Shown piece after piece: positions 47,902 through 58,768 of a DNA stretch of 64,000 nt. Both the position numbers and the translations under genes were made by a program. The stretch is from contig NW_005434587.1 in NCBI RefSeq assembly GCF_000315625.1, forward strand, positions 158,392 through 222,391, read 5' to 3'. The notes beneath the pieces were generated by a model. The model saw only the letters and a list, made by a program, of their open reading frames with translations. It made no database searches and was not told the DNA's origin. Origin of the DNA: Guillardia theta CCMP2712. Its lineage: Eukaryota > Cryptophyceae > Pyrenomonadales > Geminigeraceae. Every line of letters begins with the position of its first letter. The first letter of the stretch is position 1.

Positions 47902-48486
47902 TGGTTGTCAGACCATGCAAGAATTGAAATCCTGGTCATTCTTCATCATATTCTTGTTTTAGTAAGGGTCCGATTTTCATCATAGATCTCCAAAGAATTT
48001 GTTTTGACACATCCTGGAATCAGGTGCTTGAATGATTGTGGGTTGCTAATGGTATCAAAACAACAAAACAATGGACAGTCCTATGAATGTTTGTTTTGGA
48101 TACATCATCATGTGAGTGGTAGACACCACCACCACCACCACCACCACCACCACCACATTCATCATTCTTGTCCTCATGTTCTCACTTGTTCTCATCAACT
48201 CTTTCATCTCTGCCATTCATCGGCTCATATCGCACCTCCAGCATTGCCTTTAGGGCGGCTGCCATGTCGGATTCCCCGACTATCTCTTATTTTTACTCAC
48301 TTCACAATCCAAAAAGGCTGCCTCAGAGGTAACTTCAAGGCTAGTGACAAGTCACTCGAGCTGATAAATCGGATCGAACGATGTGTGTTCTTCGTTTGAT
48401 GTTTATTCAGTTTGAAGTGAGCAATTCGTCACTACTATATCACAAGAAGATCGGACTACTGCTGAGCTGTCGATCTAGCTTGGCTT
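47902..48486. other. Intergenic region with CAC microsatellite
   Basis: (CAC)n lies at 48126-48158. Nothing else was recognised between the ArfGAP start and the 3' end of the coiled-coil gene. Confidence 0.6.
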
Positions 48487-49949
48487 TCAAGGAGGGGGAG
48501 GAGCAGCGCAAAAGCTCTGAATCTTTTCGATGATAACCTGCGACAAGCAGGACGGTAAGATGACGTCATCAATGAATAAGGTGAAGGAAAGACCTGTAGG
48601 ATGTAGATGGCTCGTTCAGCTGGAGGCGCGACAGTCTCATACTCCTCATGCTCGTCGTTGTAGGACTCAGCTGAGTTCTTCTTCAGGCCGTTCATCTTCT
48701 CGCGCTGCATATCGGTTTCTGCTGACTTCTCTTTGGCCTTGTCGGCGGAGTTGGAGAGGTCAACAACTTCCTTCTCGTACTCGATGAGCTTGTTGAAGTG
48801 CGAGCTCATCTCTTCCTTCGCCTCATCTTCCACCTTCTTGACAACTTCCTCGCGCGTCTCGAGCTCCTTGAGCATATCCTGCAGGAGCTTCCTGACCGCG
48901 CTCGTCTCTGTGAAGGAAGCGAGCTTCTGTTCCAGACTGTGAAATCCCTTGATCTTGACCGCATTGTTGGACTTCTGGGCCCACTCTTGCAGCTTTGAAA
49001 GCTTGGCCTTGATTTGCTGTTTCAAAAAGATTTCTCAACATCCCCGACAAACCAATCAATGTTCGCCCTTACCAACAAGGTGTTTGATTTACCAGTTTGT
49101 TTTGCCTGTGAGAATTGCATCAGGAAAAAAACAACATCGATTCGAACAATCAACCTGATCAGTGGGCTGACTTTCAAATGTGTCCAAAAGCAGAAGAATC
49201 TCCTTGATCAGCGCTCTATACAACGAGTCATCACCACTGTTCGTCACATTCAAGACCTTGGATACCTCTCAGCAGCAATGCTGGCCAGCTCCTTGGGATA
49301 AGATTTCTCGAGCTGTTGAACCCTCTCCTTGGCATCCTGGTATGATGCCTTCCACTTCTCGTACTGGACACGAGCGTAGGTAGCTCCTTCTTCTGCTTCT
49401 TTCGCCTTCTCAGACTCAAGCCTGTACGAGCTTTCCTCCTGCAACCAAGCTTGGAGAGATTCCTTCTTCTCTTCAAAAGATTTTGCATCAGTCAAGTTAC
49501 GAGCAATAGCGTCGGCTGTAAGCTTGTTCAAGAGGGACGACAACTTTTCGATGATTACATCTTTTTTGTCGCAAACTTTGGAAGAGGACTCCTGGAGCAT
49601 GGTATTGATACCCTTGGGGAACACCGCAAGCATTTGTGATCGGACATTGCGAGCTGAGACTTGCTTGTCTTGCCACTGCTGCAGCATGGCATACATTTGC
49701 TGAGTTGAAGCCTTGGGGACTACCGAAAGGATTTTTGAAGCCAAGGTCAAGTCGGACAACCTAAGGCTCGACTTGGTGGCCTTTGTGGTCATAGCAGTGG
49801 AGTTACGATAGCCACGAGTGCTGAAGATCGCAACAGCAGCCATGGCGACGATGAAAACGCTGCCCACAATAGCCATGCGACTGGACTTCGCCCTCTTGGG
49901 ACTGTTTCCAACATAGACGGTGAAGACTTGTTGGTCGACGGAAGTCATC
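48487..49949 (-). CDS. Single-pass membrane coiled-coil protein
   Basis: Not recognised by family. The start MTSVDQQVFTVYVGNSPKRA is followed by a membrane segment (MAIVGSVFIVAMAAVAIFS, ~25-45); the rest is helical and soluble. Successive exons give long heptad-like stretches (VQYEKWKASYQDAKERVQQL, SLYRALIKEILLLLDTFESQ, IKAKLSKLQEWAQKSNNAVK, EKEVVDLSNSADKAKEKSAE). A short last exon ends VIIEKIQSFCAAPPPP at 48487. The layout, a short basic tail then one membrane span, resembles the repeat protein at 33943. A 3' splice-like GCGCAG just upstream of the start suggests a 5' untranslated exon. Confidence 0.68.
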
Positions 49950-50771
49950 TTGAGAACCTGCGCACGTTTCAAGAGGAGAAATCAAGAACTTGATCAAGAC
50001 AACTTGTCATGAAACACTATGCTCAGTCTTCATCGCCAGCAAACAAATGAAGCAATCAAATGAATTGTGCCAGATGCTAAAAGATTAACTTCATGCTTTC
50101 CAGCGACTTCCCTCATACATATCCCCCTCAACCACGCCATCCTTCCTCTCCCTCTCTCTCTCCCTTCCTCTCTCCCTCTCCCTCTCCCTCTCTCTCTCTC
50201 TCCCTCTCTCTCTCCCTCTCCCTCTCCCTCTCCCTCCGACTCCTCATTGCCGCTTTCATGACAGCCTCTGGTCACTCGACCCGATATAGAACAGGACCCC
50301 ATGATGTGTCAACTTCTCGTACATGATAACCCCTACCCCCTTTTAATCATCTATCTGTAGTTCTAGATATGGTCCAGCCATGGCAAAAAGTCACCCACAC
50401 CCTCCTAAAATCAGCCACCCCCCTTGCCACATACGAAACATAAAAAAAGGTCAAAGACGGTACAGGATTCGGCAGCACTGAAGTCAACTTGAGACGTCTT
50501 CAAGTCGCCAGGACCGTCACCGTACTTGAAACTCGGCCGGGCCAGTATGCGAACATCGGATCATGTCGGGTCCGGCCCGGCAAGTTTCTGGGCCCGGGCG
50601 TGGGCGGTCACGGTGTTCCGGAAGTGATTTCAGGTTTCATTACAGCACAGATCGTACGAAAAAGACCGTCTCTGAGACTCGAAAGAATAACAGCCGTCAA
50701 CTCAGCAGTCCGAACATCAAGGACGGAGCCATTCCTTGCTTGGCCAAGGTACATATTCCTAAAAGTGTACA
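49950..50771. repeat. Intergenic module E: CTCTCC microsatellite, ACCCC zone, GC-rich block
   Basis: (CTCTCC/CCTCTC)n lies at 50145-50240. Spaced ACCCC/CACCC words at 50325-50430 are followed by a GGCCCGGGC-containing block (50535-50610). The order ACCCC zone then GC-rich block also occurs in module G. Confidence 0.55.
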
Positions 50772-52934
50772 TCAGCTCAACCGCAGACAGGCAGAATTGT
50801 TTTCAACCAGCTTCTTGCGGAACTGATCAGCAAGCACTTTGATACCCAGAGAAAGAAAGAATGTGCATACGCAGAGAACCTGATTCTATGTCATTTCGAC
50901 ATGCACCACATGCCAAGTAGCCCCTGACCTTCATGCGAACACTTTGTGCGAAAGCAGAAGCAACTAATGCGGCCGCAGCAGCAAAGATTGAAATCTTGCT
51001 TCCGCGTGTCAGACGATGGTGAGCTCTAGAGCATGAGCTGCATATCTTCGTATGTTGTTCGTACCTGTGCGCACGAGTGATGAGGGATGAGACTGCTCTC
51101 ACCAAACCTGTCCAGCAGCTCACGACGAGATCCCTTCTTCGGCAGCATGCTGGGGGTCCCCAACCATGCAGGCTGCCCTCCCTGCTTTTGAAGCCATTGC
51201 CGGAACGCCAGCACTGGTCTATCAGCCGCTGCTGGGACGTAGTATCTGATCAAAGACACTAGACGGTCAACACAGCACGATGTAAGATACAAGTGACACC
51301 TCTTGAAGTTCGAAGAGTCTTCGTCGCTACGTAGCTGCGATGTGAATCAGCAGGAGAAGTGGAAGGGAGGACCGAGGTAGCAAAACCTTTGATTCCAGTA
51401 GAGAGAGAAAGACATTGTCAGAATCGATCACTTGATTTTGAGACAAGTGAGTCATCCATCGCGGTTGCATTCTCACTATGTTTGCAACTATCTGGTTTGG
51501 GAAGCGAAATGGGAATCTCGTAATGAGTCGGCTGTGGCCGGGAGCGGTCGGGATGCAATAAGTTCCAAGTCCGAGGAATGTTGAGTTCTTTTCCGGATCA
51601 CTGCTTGACTTTCTTTCTGTTTGACAATAAGAAAGGTCAGCTTGAAATGCTGATACCCAGAACATGATGAACATGAACTTGATTCGACATGTATGTATGA
51701 TTGTGCAAACATGACGAGTTAGTGATGGACGTACCGATCTCATACGAAATCAAGCAGGGAGGACGAAACTTGATCACAAACCTGGAGCTAGTGAGACCTT
51801 ATAGAGCAAACCTTCGACGACACGATCCCACACCTTCTCGAAGTTGAGTTTTGATCCATGTCATAGCCTTCGAAGCCTGCTTCGTGACTCTCAACATACA
51901 AGTTGATAGGCCTGCCTTGATCTCGGGCTTCGATCAACCCTGTCATCGTCAGATCAGAACAAAAAGCCTCAGCAGCAAAGTGATGAACCGTGATGCGCGA
52001 ATGGAACATGGCTGGGATCGACAAGGTTCTCAATAAGGGTATCCTGAAGAAACTATCAGCCCCTCGGGCATGGAGGTCTGAAACGTTCCATTACCCATCC
52101 ATAAGGCACATCACGCATGAAGAAGTTGGTGGGATCCACGAAGGCAGGGTCGTCAAACTGTGGAATGATTTTTGGTGATTTTGACATGGCAAGATTTCTG
52201 TCTGTGTCGGGGAAAATCCAAAGTAATCCCTGAATGAGTTTTCACATGAAGGTTTCCCAACAGATGCCAACTTGCCTGCTCCTCCATCACTGGGTATGAT
52301 GTTGCACATGCCTTCTTGTCACATTTCATGGTATCCATGGAATCTTGCGGAATTCTTTCGCAGCTTCCTTTCTCGCTGAACTCCCAACCATGATAGGCAC
52401 ATTGCAGATTCCCGTTCTTGTCTATCCTTCCTTCAGAAAGGGGAGCAAGTCGGTGTGGACATTCGTCGGCAAAACAGCTCCAAGTCCCGCTCGGCTGATG
52501 CCACCAGACTACGAGGTCCAGACCTGTGAGACACATCAACGCTAGAGAAAAGAGGACGGGAGATCATGGCTGTATGGGAGATCATGTCACATACCAAGAA
52601 GAACAACTTGATTCGGTTGATCTTTTTTCAAATCTTTCGCCGGACTGACCGGATACCAGTCCAGCCATGAGAATTTCGAACTTACAGCGTCGGACATGCT
52701 AGACGTTTCAGCTCTCCCCAAGGTCGATCTTGTCTGCCTCTTCACCAAAGGATGCAGGGCAGGAGAGAACGAAGATGGTCTGTGATGAGGAGCCGTCAAG
52801 CTGGGCACTTTCTTGTCTAGCCTATGCTTCCCTCCATTGATCGGAATATGAGAAGTGACATGAAACGACGACGCGGAGCCGATGAGATATAAGTGAAGGA
52901 GCATGCGGGATAACCGCATCTTTCTGTCAAGCAA
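50772..52934 (-). CDS. Pheophorbide a oxygenase/TIC55-family Rieske non-haem oxygenase, plastid-targeted
   Basis: Rieske-type monooxygenase of the PAO/TIC55/chlorophyllide a oxygenase group. It starts MLLHLYLIGSASSFHV (signal with SASSF junction), then a basic Ser-rich region and WLDWYPVSPAKDLKKDQPNQ. Exon 2 carries the [2Fe-2S] centre: CPHRLAPLSEG (C-x-H) and QCAYHGWEF (C-x2-H). Further exons read GLLWIFPDTDRNL, FFMRDVPYGW, TLIENLVDPSHVPFAHHG (mononuclear iron ligands D, H, H), FVIKFRPPCLISYEI, GTYCIPTAPGHSRLI, QNQVIDSDNVFLSLLE, RYYVPAAADRPVLAFRQWL and a late CSSC motif followed by a membrane span (FAAAAALVASAFA). One intron begins GCAAGT (GC-AG). The last exon end (50772) is uncertain. It likely acts on chlorophyll breakdown products or another tetrapyrrole; the substrate is not readable. 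Confidence 0.88.
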
Positions 52935-53475
52935 TGCAACAAGTCAGACCGTGACTGTCCATAAGCATTGCAGATGTTCTGTACTAGTTCAACATGAGTT
53001 CAGGATCGGACTTTCCCTCAACGTCACATGAGCCTGTCTCTGATCACACCTCCTCCTAGCCTCTCTTATCCAATCTCACAGATATTTCCCCATTCTCCCC
53101 CAACCTCGCGCTCTCCTCCTCTTGGCTCGTCTCCTCTTCACTCCTCGCGCGCCTCGTTCTCGCTTGCATAGCTCATGGATCCCCGACGGGGTTGCTGCCT
53201 TTTCAATCACGTTGGACTCAAAGGCATTTTATTTTGATGCCTTCTGTGTCAACAACAAGAGTCATCCGAGGCAGGCTTGTTATTCTTCAAACAAGTGTGC
53301 TATGAAACAGAGCGGTCACAGGCTCGGAGGGCCGTGCACTTGAACGAGCGCCGGAGGAATCAAGAAAGTGTGCACGGCTGGTGCACGGTAGAAGAGTCAA
53401 ACAGACCCCAATGAAGTGATAGGAAGAGAAAGACATGCAGCACACTGTAACCCATTGGCAAACAACCGTGAATAT
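52935..53475. other. Intergenic region
   Basis: A CT-rich patch lies at 53030-53160. No gene was recognised between the 3' end of the DnaJ-like gene and the Rieske gene start. Confidence 0.5.
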
Positions 53476-54829
53476 TTACACATCCTCCTCAAAAACTTTC
53501 CTGAGCTTCTCCTCCTGTTGCTTCGAAAGTTTTGGTGGGATCTTGACCGCGAAATGCACAACAAGATCCCCACGATCGGCTTTCGTTGATTTTCCCTTCA
53601 TGAATCCATAACCCGGAAACCGCATCTTCTCGCCCATCTTTGTAATCTCCTTGTTGTTCAGTACGACCTGGCTCCCGTCCAAGTGATCCATCTTCCTGCT
53701 GAACCCCAGCAGCGCTTCCCGCAAAGTCAGGCTAATATTGGCATGCAAGTCATATCCCTCGCGCCAGAAAGTCTTGTCCTTCTTCTCCTTCAGCACGAGA
53801 ACAAGATCCCCAGCATCTGCTTGCGGCATCTGATTGCCCTCCCCATAAAAGACCAATTTCTCGCCTTCCATCATCCCAGGAACAACCTTCACCTGCACGG
53901 TGTGCTTCCGAGACACCTTGCCATGTCCATGGCAGACGCTGCAGTGCTCTGTGACGACGAAGCCTGCCCCGTCGCAGGCTGGGCACTCCATCTCAGCAAG
54001 ACCGAAGGGGGTCTGTACCACCTGAGCTCCCCTCCCGTTGCAGTGGGGGCATCGCTTGCTGTGCTTTGCTCCTGAGCCTCGGCACGAGGGACACACTTCG
54101 GTCCTATGGTACGAGTAGTTGGAGACTCGACCCTTGAAGCAGTCTTCCAAGCTCATGTCGTGATATACCACTGTGTGCTGTACCTGCCTCCCCCAACGCT
54201 TCCCGCTCTGGTGCGAGCTTGCAATCTCTTCTGGCCCATTCACATACATCCAGTCGGAGGCAAAGTATGACAGAACCCCGACAAGCAACGACCACCAGAG
54301 CATGTTCCACAAGAAATCATCTTTGTGGCCTTTTGTTTCCTGATTTGTTGCCACGGACGACAGGTCAGATCCAAACTGCTCCCGCAGTTTCCTGTTCAAT
54401 CCGACGAGTTCTTCTTCAGCTATCTTGAGGTCCCATCCTCCGTTGCTTCTTTCTGCCACTTTCTGTTCGAACTCTACTCTCAGGTGTTCAACCGCTGCAT
54501 GTTGACCTAACGTACACAGTCAACCAAACATACACATGCTCGTCCTGTCCTTTCCTAAATTAATTTCAAGACCATTTTAACCTCTAGCGAAGAATTATCA
54601 TCATTCAAAAACAACCAAACATCTTCTCCCATCCTTCTCTCATTCCTTTCCTTGTTTCGTTTGCATACACTGACATGCGTGAACACCTGGCGGGCTGGCT
54701 TCAACGCTGTCACCCGACCTCAATCTCCCTCTCTTCTCACATCTCTCTCCTCTCTCCTCTCTTCTCACCTTCATCCACCTTTTGCTTGAACCTCGCAAGC
54801 TCCTCCAGCGTCTTCTCGCGTCGCGCCAT
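53476..54829 (-). CDS. Membrane-anchored DnaJ-like co-chaperone lacking a J domain
   Basis: Two exons (54829-54769 and 54473-53476) encode 352 residues. It has the class A DnaJ cysteine-rich region with four CxxCxGxG motifs (CPSCRGSG, CPHCNGRG, CPACDGAG, CSVCHGHG; ~148-205). The substrate-binding C-terminal domains follow (VVPGMMEGEKLVFYGEGNQM, DLVLVLKEKKDKTFWREGYD, MRFPGYGFMKGKSTKADRGD). Where the J domain should be there is instead a coiled-coil start (MARREKTLEELARFKQK) and one membrane span (FLWNMLWWSLLVGVLSYFAS, ~74-93). No HPD motif is present. It presumably binds or holds unfolded protein at a membrane without directly stimulating Hsp70. The missing J domain is supported by the in-phase first exon. 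Confidence 0.85.
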
Positions 54830-55803
54830 CACTGCGGGCCAACCCTCTAGTGGTGTTTGCGAGGCAGGGTGGAGCAGGAGGCAGCCCTCCAGGTGGGGTA
54901 GTGTTGCAGGGAAGTATAGACTATGGGGGGTACTCCCATGCCCTTGGTGGGGTACCTACTGCTGGGGGTGGTATATGGTGATCTGATGGGGTGGGGTTCA
55001 GTAGTTCGCTGTCTCGTGCATGGTGAGTCCAGCAGCGCTTCACCCCCTGCTCCTCTCTCCTCTCTCCTCTCTCTCTCTCTCTCCCCCCCTTCTTCCTCTT
55101 CCTCCTCTTCCTCCTATCCTATCTTGCCTGGGTTCGCATTTCTTCTCCACATCTGATTCCTAGTCCCTGCTTTCATGTTTCTCATCCTTATCGTTGATAT
55201 CTGTCGTTGATCAACACTTATACACTTGTAGACGAGATGGCCTTTCAACGAAATGTTGCAATTGAAGGATATCGATAGCTTTCAGGTGACATGATTATGT
55301 AATTGATTGTGTTGAAGTCAGAATGTCGATGATTCAAAGAAAAACAATGATAGGACTGAAGGGCTTTCGAAGGGCCTATTCATGTCGAAAATTTGCCGAT
55401 TTCTTGAGACATTTCATACCCGTCTTTCTCCCATAACATCCGTTAGTGTTGTGTGAGATGCTGATTACACCTCCTTTACAGATTTTCTGAAGGCAATGCG
55501 TTCCGACCTGTTGAGCCATGGCTTCCCCATGCTGTAAATTGTTGTGCATAACTCATGTCTTACTAGTAGAGTAAATGATGATGTGTTGTATGCGTATGCT
55601 GTATTTGTCTCTCGATTCCTACTAGTCTTATGGTCGTGAGCAAGTTTGGAGTCGTCTCCATCACCGCTATGGCCTCATGTAACAAGTCTACCATCCTCTC
55701 CTCCCAGTTCAGCCATGGAACTCCCGGATCTCTTGCCGCCATGTTGCCATCACAAGATGCGAGACTGAAGTAAGGTGGAAGAACAAGACGAAAATGCTAC
55801 TTC
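54830..55803. other. Intergenic region with GGGGTA zone
   Basis: Bases 54885-55010 hold repeated GGTGGGGTA and GGGGGTA words. A CT microsatellite follows (55040-55120). No gene was recognised to 55800. Confidence 0.45.
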
Positions 55804-56130
55804 ATGCGTGAAGATGCCGACTTCTTGTCCAATATTTCTCCTCCTCCTGTACCTTCCTCACTGAGCAACACGATCCAATACAGAGCGCATAGATTCGACA
55901 GCAAAGGAGCTGACTCGAACCGTAGATCGAGGGCCGCAGTCTGTTCCATGAGGAGAGACACTGACAGTCCAGTTGAAAGAAGCGGGCAAGCAGCCTCCGA
56001 AGCTGCGAGCAGCCTCCGAAGCTGCGAGGAGCAGCAAAAGAGACTCAAACTGAACATCGGACGGTCTACATCACATGATGTTGATAGCTACTACGATACT
56101 TGCGACAAAATTTTCGGCCCTCATCAGTGA
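55804..56130 (+). CDS. Hypothetical protein, 108 residues (doubtful)
   Basis: A single open stretch starting MREDADFLSNISPPPVP, Ser- and Arg-rich, with an imperfect direct duplication (AASEAASSLRSCEEQ region; two 19-bp copies near 55988-56025). No family was recognised. Codon use is not distinctive. It could be a terminal exon or chance. Confidence 0.25.
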   Translation: MREDADFLSNISPPPVPSSLSNTIQYRAHRFDSKGADSNRRSRAAVCSMRRDTDSPVERSGQAASEAASSLRSCEEQQKRLKLNIGRSTSHDVDSYYDTCDKIFGPHQ

Positions 56131-56483
56131 CTTGGTGTGTGATCGTGCGAATCTGAAAGCTGATGGGTGTGATCAAGGATTGATCGATGAGTTTGATCAC
56201 TGATGACAACTTCATTGATGAGTGTGATGATAATCATAGCTTACGTCTGTCGTCATCGTTCAACGTCACACTGCCAACGTGACGGTGACTGAGCTCAGCG
56301 GCTGACCCCCGGCCATGTCAGCGGCCCGGGAGTCACTGGGCGCAGCAGGCGGCTGACTGAGCAGAGTCAGCAGGAGTCCACGGGGTCCGATCAGCAGGCC
56401 CGGACTCGAGTCAGCAGGGGAGTCAGCCCGCCGGTCGGTCAGAGAGGGGACGAGGCCTGGTCGGGGAGATCTAAAGGGAAACG
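56131..56483. repeat. Intergenic GC-rich module F
   Basis: Repeated TGATCA/GATGAGTGTGATGA words (56145-56235) are followed by a GC-rich block with GTCAGCAGG and GGCCCGG repeats (56280-56460). It lies directly upstream of the transporter start. Confidence 0.5.
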
Positions 56484-58672
56484 ATGCTGGAGCTTGGAGC
56501 GGGACGAGGGATGGCGGGGATGGCGGGGATGGCGGGGACGATGGCAGCAACAAGGATGATGAATGATGATGTGAGAATGAGGAGATGTGAAGTTGCCTTC
56601 ATGCCAAGCTCTGGCTGTATGCTTTCCCAACCAGGTTGGGTCAGAGCCCCGACGGTCTGCAGCAAAGGCAATGGCGGGTTCAGGGAGGTGCGGAGGAGCA
56701 GCAAAAGTGTCTTGCGGATGCAGGTGAAAGAGCGGGCAGATGAAACCATCAGGCTGAAGAACTCTCTGTTTGTTGTGCTAACTTCGCTGGCGATCTCCAT
56801 TTGCTATGCCGATCGTGCAAACATTGCTGATGCTATTTTACCCATGTCAGCGGAGCTAGGCTTCGCAAGAAGCGTAGAGGGGATTGTCTTATCCTCGTTC
56901 TTCATAGGATATGCATCCACGCAGATTGCTGGTGGTTGGCTGTCCGACAAATTCGGAGGAAAGAACGTGCTGTCTGTCGCTGTCTTCCTCTGGTCAGTCG
57001 CCACAGTCTTCACTCCCGTGTTCGCTCGATCGGGCCTGTACAACTTGATTCTGATCCGCATCCTCATGGGCGTGGGAGAGGGTCCGGCGTTTCCTGCGAT
57101 CCATTCGATGATTTCGAGGACGATACCGAACGAGCGGAAAACCACAGTCGTCGCTATCGTCACTGCCGCGAGCTACGTCGGATCCCTCCTTGCATTCGCT
57201 GTTTGCCCGGCGATCATGGCTTCCTCCTCCTGGGACAGCGTCTTCTACAGCTTTGGTAGTCTGGGACTTGTCTGGCTTCCACTCTGGTTTTTGTATACAA
57301 GGTTTTTCCCTTCCCTTGACAAGTCAACAGTCGCAATTACAGGTGAAGGAACTGAGATTGTTTTGCGGGGGGAATGAAACCCTTGCTTGTCAGACGTTTC
57401 AGGCAATACTGCACCAGGAAACAATGTCTTGGAGCTAACAAGATCACTTCTGTTCAAGAAAGAAGTCTGGGCGATCATCGTAGCACAATACACTCAGAGC
57501 TGGGTAGTGAACATTTGTCGCCTCAACTTCCTCTCAGAAGTGTTTCAGGGGCTGTATGGAGTGATGAACTGGCTTCCAGCATACATTAACGAAGAGTTTC
57601 ATGTGTGTGCGACTGTGAAGTTTTCTCTGCGCTGACAACTTGATGTCTTCAGGTCAAGGTGGAAGACTTAGCAGGATTCACTGTCCTTCCCTACCTGCTG
57701 CAGGTGGGAAACTTTTTCATGAGACACGCAGTAGAGAGAAGGACGAGGAGGAGAAGTTGGGACTAGAAGGAGGATGAAGAGAACAGGGTCTAGGAGACAG
57801 AGATTGAAATGGAGGAGGAACAAGATGAGTTGGATTAAGGGGTAGACACAAGCAGACGAGGAGGAGGAGGAGGAGGAGGAGGAGGATGAGGAAGAGGAGG
57901 AGGAGGAGGTCACTTGTTGGATCAGGGAGGAGTTGGACTGGTCTCTGGAGTGATAGCAGATAGCCTTATCAGCAAGGGGATTCGAGTCAAAGTTGTCAGA
58001 CAGGTCAGTCCTCTACTATCCCCTCCTCCACCTCCTGCTCCTGCTTCCCAATCCCTCCTGATCCCTCGCGCCCTCGTCTCACGTTCCAGACTAGCTGACT
58101 TCAACCTTCCTTGTAGGCGATGCAAGGGATCGGCATGCTTGGTCCTGGCCTCCTCCTGTGCTTTGCGGCAGGCTCGCATTCTGCTCAGGCTCCTCCAGCC
58201 GCTCCTGCCATCTCCGTCTGACAGGTCCAGCAGGAGGCGACTCTCTTCCTTGCAGGCGGCCTGGGGCTCTCAGCTCTGACGTTGGGGGGAGTGTCTGCCA
58301 ACCATCTTGACATCGCCAAGAGTGAGCACTTGCTCCTGCTGTCCCCCTGCTCATCCCCAGCAGAGAACAGCGGCCTGGTCTTCGGCATCGGCAACACAGC
58401 TGGCACGTTGGGAGGGTTTGTAAGCGTTGCACTTTGCGGATGGCTGCAGGAGATTACACACTCATGGCCAACGGTGAGGAGGATGAGGATGAGGATGAGG
58501 ATGATGATGATGATGAGGAGGAGGAGGTAGACACATTTGTCCCTTCGAGCTGAAGTTCGTGCAGGTCTTGACAGTCATCGCAGCCCATTATGCTGTGGGG
58601 GCGTTGGCTTGGGTTGCCTGGGTGGGGGATGAGGAAGTTGTGCAGGACACAGTGGTAGAGGGGAGGAGATGA
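56484..58672 (+). CDS. SLC17/ANTR-type major facilitator transporter (anion/phosphate), possibly plastid
   Basis: Membrane transporter of the SLC17/plant ANTR group, which carry phosphate or organic anions. Exon 1 encodes a ~95-residue leader (MLELGAGRGMAGMAGMAG, many Met/Arg/Ser) and the first six membrane helices. It includes ISICYADRANIADAILPM, FFIGYASTQIAGGWLSDKFG (MFS motif A), GVGEGPAFPAIHSMI and the RTIPNERK loop. Small exons continue: SLLFKKEVWAIIVAQYTQSW, GLYGVMNWLPAYINEEFH, VEDLAGFTVLPYLLQ, GVGLVSGVIADSLISKGI, AMQGIGMLGPGLLLCF, ALTLGGVSANHLDIA, GLVFGIGNTAGTLGGFVSVA and a last helix VLTVIAAHYAVGALAWVAWV ending at 58672. The leader may be a transit peptide, but its targeting is unclear. 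A GGA microsatellite (57857-57910) lies in an intron. Confidence 0.88.
57857..57910. repeat. (GGA)n microsatellite in a transporter intron
   Basis: GAGGAGGAGG tract on the + strand. Confidence 0.95.
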
Positions 58673-58768
58673 CGAACTTCGGAGCACAGAATTTTCAGTA
58701 TCATAACAAAAAGAATCAAGACAAAATTACAAATCCAAACACGACAGTTTGGAAACTGAGCAGCCGTT

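Noticed and set aside
48004-48399. Protein with a poly-His run
   Set aside because: The His run is a CAC microsatellite; flanking codons look non-coding.
50030-50326. Ser-Pro-Leu or Glu-Gly-Arg repeat proteins
   Set aside because: Translation of the CTCTCC microsatellite.
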